A stretch of 8,393 nucleotides of DNA from NCBI GenBank assembly GCA_910586475.1, contig CAJUHM010000065.1, positions 1-8,393 on the forward strand, written 5' to 3'. The stretch is from an uncultured Muribaculaceae bacterium. Lineage in GTDB: Bacteria; Bacteroidota; Bacteroidia; Bacteroidales; Muribaculaceae. The position numbers and the translations under genes are program-made. A model generated the notes under the pieces. The model had not been told where the DNA came from. It did no database searches and saw nothing but the letters and a program-made list of their open reading frames with translations. Positions 6,173-8,393 of this stretch are shown here, in pieces (the stretch's first letter is position 1; each line of letters begins with the position of its first letter).

Positions 6173-7486
6173 ATGAATATAGCGATTGTCGGAACCGGAT
6201 ACGTAGGCCTCGTCAGCGGAGCATGCTTCGCTGAAGTCGGAATCAATGTCACATGTGTCGATATTGATGAAAAGAAAATTGAGCGGCTGCTCAACGGAAT
6301 AATCCCCATCTACGAGCCGGGGCTCGACACCCTGGTCAATCGCAATGTAAAGGAAAAACGGCTGAACTTTGTGACAGATCTGGCTGAATGCATCGATGAC
6401 GTCGATGTCGTTTTCTGCGCCGTAGGGACTCCGCCCGACGAAGACGGCAGCGCCGATCTTTCTTATGTCGAAGCTGTCGCACGCAGATTCGGAAGCCTCG
6501 TGAACCGCTACACTATTTTTGTGACAAAAAGCACAGTGCCGGTCGGCACATCCCGCATTGTCCGGCGCGTGATCGAAGAAGAACTTGAAAAGCGTGATCT
6601 GAAAATAGATTTCGACATCGCCTCCAACCCTGAATTCCTTAAAGAAGGTGCGGCGATAAAAGACTTCATGTCGCCCGACCGCGTCGTCATCGGAACAGAT
6701 TCGCCCCGTGCCCGCAAAGTGATGGAACGACTCTACCGTCCGTTCCTTCTCAACAACTTCCGAGTTATATTCATGGACATTGCCTCGGCTGAAATGACAA
6801 AATATGCGGCCAATTCAATGCTTGCGACCCGAATCTCCTTCATGAACGACATCGCCAACCTCTGCGAACTCGTTGGCGCAGACGTCAACATGGTCAGGAA
6901 AGGAATCGGATCAGACGCACGAATCGGCAACAAATTCCTCTATCCCGGATGCGGATATGGAGGCAGCTGTTTCCCTAAGGATGTCAAAGCGTTGGCTCAG
7001 ACCGGACGCGCCAACGGCTACCGCATGCACATAATCGAAGCCGTCGAAGAAGTCAACGCCCTGCAGAAACAGGTCATTTTCAACAAGCTGAAGAGCAACC
7101 TCGGCTCACTTGAAGGAAAACGTATCGCCATCTGGGGCCTGGCATTCAAACCTGAAACTGACGACATGCGCGAGGCCCCGTCGCTCGTAGTGATCGACAA
7201 TCTGCTCAAGAGTGGCGCACAGGTCATTGTCTATGATCCCGTCGCTATGGACGAATGCCGGCGTCGGATCGGCGATTGTGTCACCTATGTCCGCGACATG
7301 TATGACGCCGTCATCGACTGCGACGCAATTGCCCTGCTGACGGAATGGAAACAATTCCGCGTCCCGTCGTGGCGCGTGGTCCGTAAAGCAATGCGCGGCA
7401 ATCTCGTTGTCGACGGACGAAACATCTACGACTCAGCCGAACTGCATGAAGAGGGATTCATCTACAAATGCATCGGAAAAGGCTGA
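6173..7486 (+). CDS. ugd: UDP-glucose 6-dehydrogenase
   Basis: This cytoplasmic enzyme oxidises UDP-glucose to UDP-glucuronate using two NAD+, supplying uronic-acid precursors for capsule, exopolysaccharide or lipopolysaccharide. At 437 residues it has the normal bacterial length. The N-terminal Rossmann domain carries GTGYVG (7-12) with Asp30 at the end of the second strand. Family catalytic motifs are all present: SNPEFLKEG (151-159, Glu154), TKYAANS (209-215, Lys210 and Asn214) and GYGGSCFPKD (261-270), where Cys266 is the thiol nucleophile and Asp270 the conserved acid. The C-terminal UDP-binding domain includes WGLAFKPETDDMREAPS (321-337) and DGRNIYD (414-420). The motifs also occur in UDP-mannose/ManNAc dehydrogenases, but GYGGSCFPKD and TDDMREAPS fit Ugd best. 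It has its own promoter, and no polysaccharide gene is visible beside it. Nothing in the sequence suggests inactivation. Confidence 0.96.
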   Translation: MNIAIVGTGYVGLVSGACFAEVGINVTCVDIDEKKIERLLNGIIPIYEPGLDTLVNRNVKEKRLNFVTDLAECIDDVDVVFCAVGTPPDEDGSADLSYVEAVARRFGSLVNRYTIFVTKSTVPVGTSRIVRRVIEEELEKRDLKIDFDIASNPEFLKEGAAIKDFMSPDRVVIGTDSPRARKVMERLYRPFLLNNFRVIFMDIASAEMTKYAANSMLATRISFMNDIANLCELVGADVNMVRKGIGSDARIGNKFLYPGCGYGGSCFPKDVKALAQTGRANGYRMHIIEAVEEVNALQKQVIFNKLKSNLGSLEGKRIAIWGLAFKPETDDMREAPSLVVIDNLLKSGAQVIVYDPVAMDECRRRIGDCVTYVRDMYDAVIDCDAIALLTEWKQFRVPSWRVVRKAMRGNLVVDGRNIYDSAELHEEGFIYKCIGKG

Positions 7487-7570
7487 TCACTCCCTGATAA
7501 CACTCGCTTTTACAAAAGGGCATCCGCAGTGGCCAGCAACAGCTCAATCGATATCGGTGCGATGTAAACC

Positions 7571-7586
7571 CATTGCACAGGCAATG
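7571..7586. repeat. Small perfect hairpin in the gap after ugd
   Basis: CATTGC (7571-7576) and GCAATG (7581-7586) form a perfect 6-bp stem with an ACAG loop, 85 bases after the ugd stop. No T-run follows, so it is not a standard terminator. The rest of the 193-base gap (7487-7679) holds no gene. It ends in an AT-rich stretch with TATAAT at 7645-7650 that may contain the promoter of the following gene, although no TAnnTTTG box is present. Confidence 0.35.
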
Positions 7587-7679
7587 TAGAAGAAAGATCA
7601 ATTCCACCTGCATAACGGAACCAAATCTGCCGCAAGCGGGTTATTATAATATAATCACCCTTATATACATCCAGACATT

Positions 7680-8120
7680 ATGAAAAAGGTCCTTTCACTC
7701 CTTCTGCTTGCAGTCATGACCGTTCTTCCAATGAGCGCCCGCGAACGCGTAACCACCAACGCCAGTGAGCTTCCCGCAGCCGCCAATGCCATTCTTCAGA
7801 AACACTTCCCAAAGACAAAGGTCAATCACATCAAAATCGAGTCAGGCACATTCGGCGGCACTAACTACGACGTCATTCTATCCAACGGAAATGAGATTGA
7901 ATTTGACTCGAAGGGCAATATCAAAGAAATCGACTGCGGCTACAACTCCGTTCCGGAAGGCCTCATACTGAAACCGATCACTGACTACGTGCGCCGGAAT
8001 TTCAAAGGCCAGAAAATTGTCAGCGTCGACATTTCACGCAACAGATATGAAGTCGAACTCTCCAATGGCGTCGAACTCGAATTCGACCGCGACGGATCGT
8101 TCCGAAAAGCCGACTATTAG
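7680..8120 (+). CDS. Secreted protein with two PepSY-like (BLIP-like) repeats
   Basis: A 146-residue protein with a clear signal peptide (MKKVLSLLLLAVMTVLPMSA, residues 1-20), so probably periplasmic. The mature part consists of two similar units of ~55 residues. YDVILSNGNEIEFDSKGNI (63-81) aligns with YEVELSNGVELEFDRDGSF (123-141), and each is preceded by a helix-like stretch (31-44 and 96-108) and a strand. This arrangement matches the PepSY-like / beta-lactamase-inhibitor-like proteins common in Bacteroidetes, small alpha/beta periplasmic proteins of largely unknown function. No catalytic residues are evident, and a regulatory or binding role is only suggested by the family. Cys86 is the only Cys in the mature part. 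It appears monocistronic, with no close neighbour on the same strand downstream. Confidence 0.8.
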   Translation: MKKVLSLLLLAVMTVLPMSARERVTTNASELPAAANAILQKHFPKTKVNHIKIESGTFGGTNYDVILSNGNEIEFDSKGNIKEIDCGYNSVPEGLILKPITDYVRRNFKGQKIVSVDISRNRYEVELSNGVELEFDRDGSFRKADY

Positions 8121-8139
8121 CCCCCGTTCCCCAAGAATG

Positions 8140-8242
8140 TTCAGCCAATTGGTGCCTGAAATATTTACTGTCGTCTCATAGCGGGCTTGCTTGTCAGGTC
8201 CGGCTATGAGCCGATTGCCATCGGGCCTCCATAGGCAGCAAT
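8140..8242. repeat. Three consecutive inverted repeats downstream of the PepSY-like gene
   Basis: Three hairpin-forming repeats follow each other closely. TTCAG (8140-8144) pairs with CTGAA (8156-8160) around the palindrome CCAATTGG. CTCATAGC (8175-8182) pairs perfectly with GCTATGAG (8203-8210). ATTGC (8214-8218) pairs with GCAAT (8238-8242) and encloses GCCT (8225-8228) / AGGC (8233-8236). No T-run follows any of them. I do not recognise an Rfam-type RNA. The stretch could be the 3' UTR of the PepSY-like mRNA, a non-coding RNA, or the relic of a repeat. Confidence 0.45.
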
Positions 8243-8327
8243 GGAAGATTACCTTTGAGGCACAAATCGAAAATACAGCACTGTTCAACAATATGAAATG
8301 GCAGTTGTGTATATAGCTACGCTCAAC

Positions 8328-8393
8328 GAATAGCACTCCCAACCAATGCTATTCAGCAATAGGTAGGCTTATCGAAGCCTGCCCTTTATTGCT
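8328..8393. repeat. Overlapping alternative hairpins ending at the window edge
   Basis: GAATAGCA (8328-8335) pairs perfectly with TGCTATTC (8347-8354). Immediately after, AGCAATA (8355-8361) pairs with TATTGCT (8387-8393), and inside it GGTAGGCTT (8362-8370) pairs with AAGCCTGCC (8375-8383) with one G-U pair and an ATCG loop: a 16-bp stem interrupted only by a 3-base bulge (CTT, 8384-8386). CTATT (8349-8353) can instead pair with AATAG (8358-8362), so two of these structures exclude each other. The inner stem followed by CTTTATT is terminator-like on the + strand. The element may continue past the window. The bases between 8243 and 8327 show nothing clear except TACCTTTG (8250-8257), which fits the -7 box but has no partner -33 box. 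Confidence 0.45.

Noticed and set aside
7571..7586. CATTGC/GCAATG hairpin as the ugd terminator
   Set aside because: It lies 85 bases after the stop codon, has only 6 bp and is not followed by a T-run.
8121..8393. tRNA, tmRNA, RNase P RNA, SRP RNA or CRISPR array in the tail
   Set aside because: No cloverleaf or CCA end, no recognised conserved cores, and no regularly spaced direct repeats.

Overview
The window looks like a chromosomal segment from a member of Bacteroidales, plausibly a Muribaculaceae-like gut bacterium. The family-level placement is inference. The grounds are a TonB-dependent receptor with an N-terminal carboxypeptidase-regulatory-like domain, a Bacteroidetes-type putative porin (Porin_10-like), a PepSY-like secreted protein, the lack of clear Shine-Dalgarno sequences, and two promoters of the Bacteroidetes form TTTG / TAnnTTTG.

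Layout, left to right. (1) Bases 3-359 hold the C-terminal part of an unidentified + strand gene with very C-rich third codon positions. (2) Bases 360-659 hold no gene. They carry two copies of a 37-base repeat (401-437 and 617-653, 33 of 37 identical), each preceded by its own inverted repeats. The second copy is preceded by a 126-base rod-like palindrome (496-621), and its end lies a few bases from the stop codon of the next gene. (3) Bases 660-5974 form a three-gene minus-strand cluster read from right to left: TonB-dependent receptor (806 aa), putative outer-membrane porin (663 aa) and a membrane-anchored solute-binding protein resembling the N-terminal domain of the lytic transglycosylase MltF (286 aa). 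The last two genes overlap by one base (TGATG). A consensus promoter sits in the 42-base gap before the porin. (4) Bases 5975-6172 are a divergent intergenic region with a promoter for the next gene. (5) A complete UDP-glucose 6-dehydrogenase gene (6173-7486, +). (6) A 193-base gap with one small hairpin. (7) A small secreted protein with two PepSY-like repeats (7680-8120, +). (8) Bases 8121-8393 contain no convincing gene but a run of inverted repeats, the last ending exactly at the window edge.

How the genes relate: the three minus-strand genes all encode envelope proteins and probably act together across the outer membrane and periplasm. There is no SusD partner and no ABC permease beside them, so a classical polysaccharide-utilisation locus or ABC importer is not supported. 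UDP-glucose dehydrogenase makes UDP-glucuronate for surface polysaccharides and is transcribed independently. The PepSY-like protein has no visible functional link to its neighbours. The parts least explained by ordinary annotation are the repeat region at 360-660 and the structured tail at 8140-8393.
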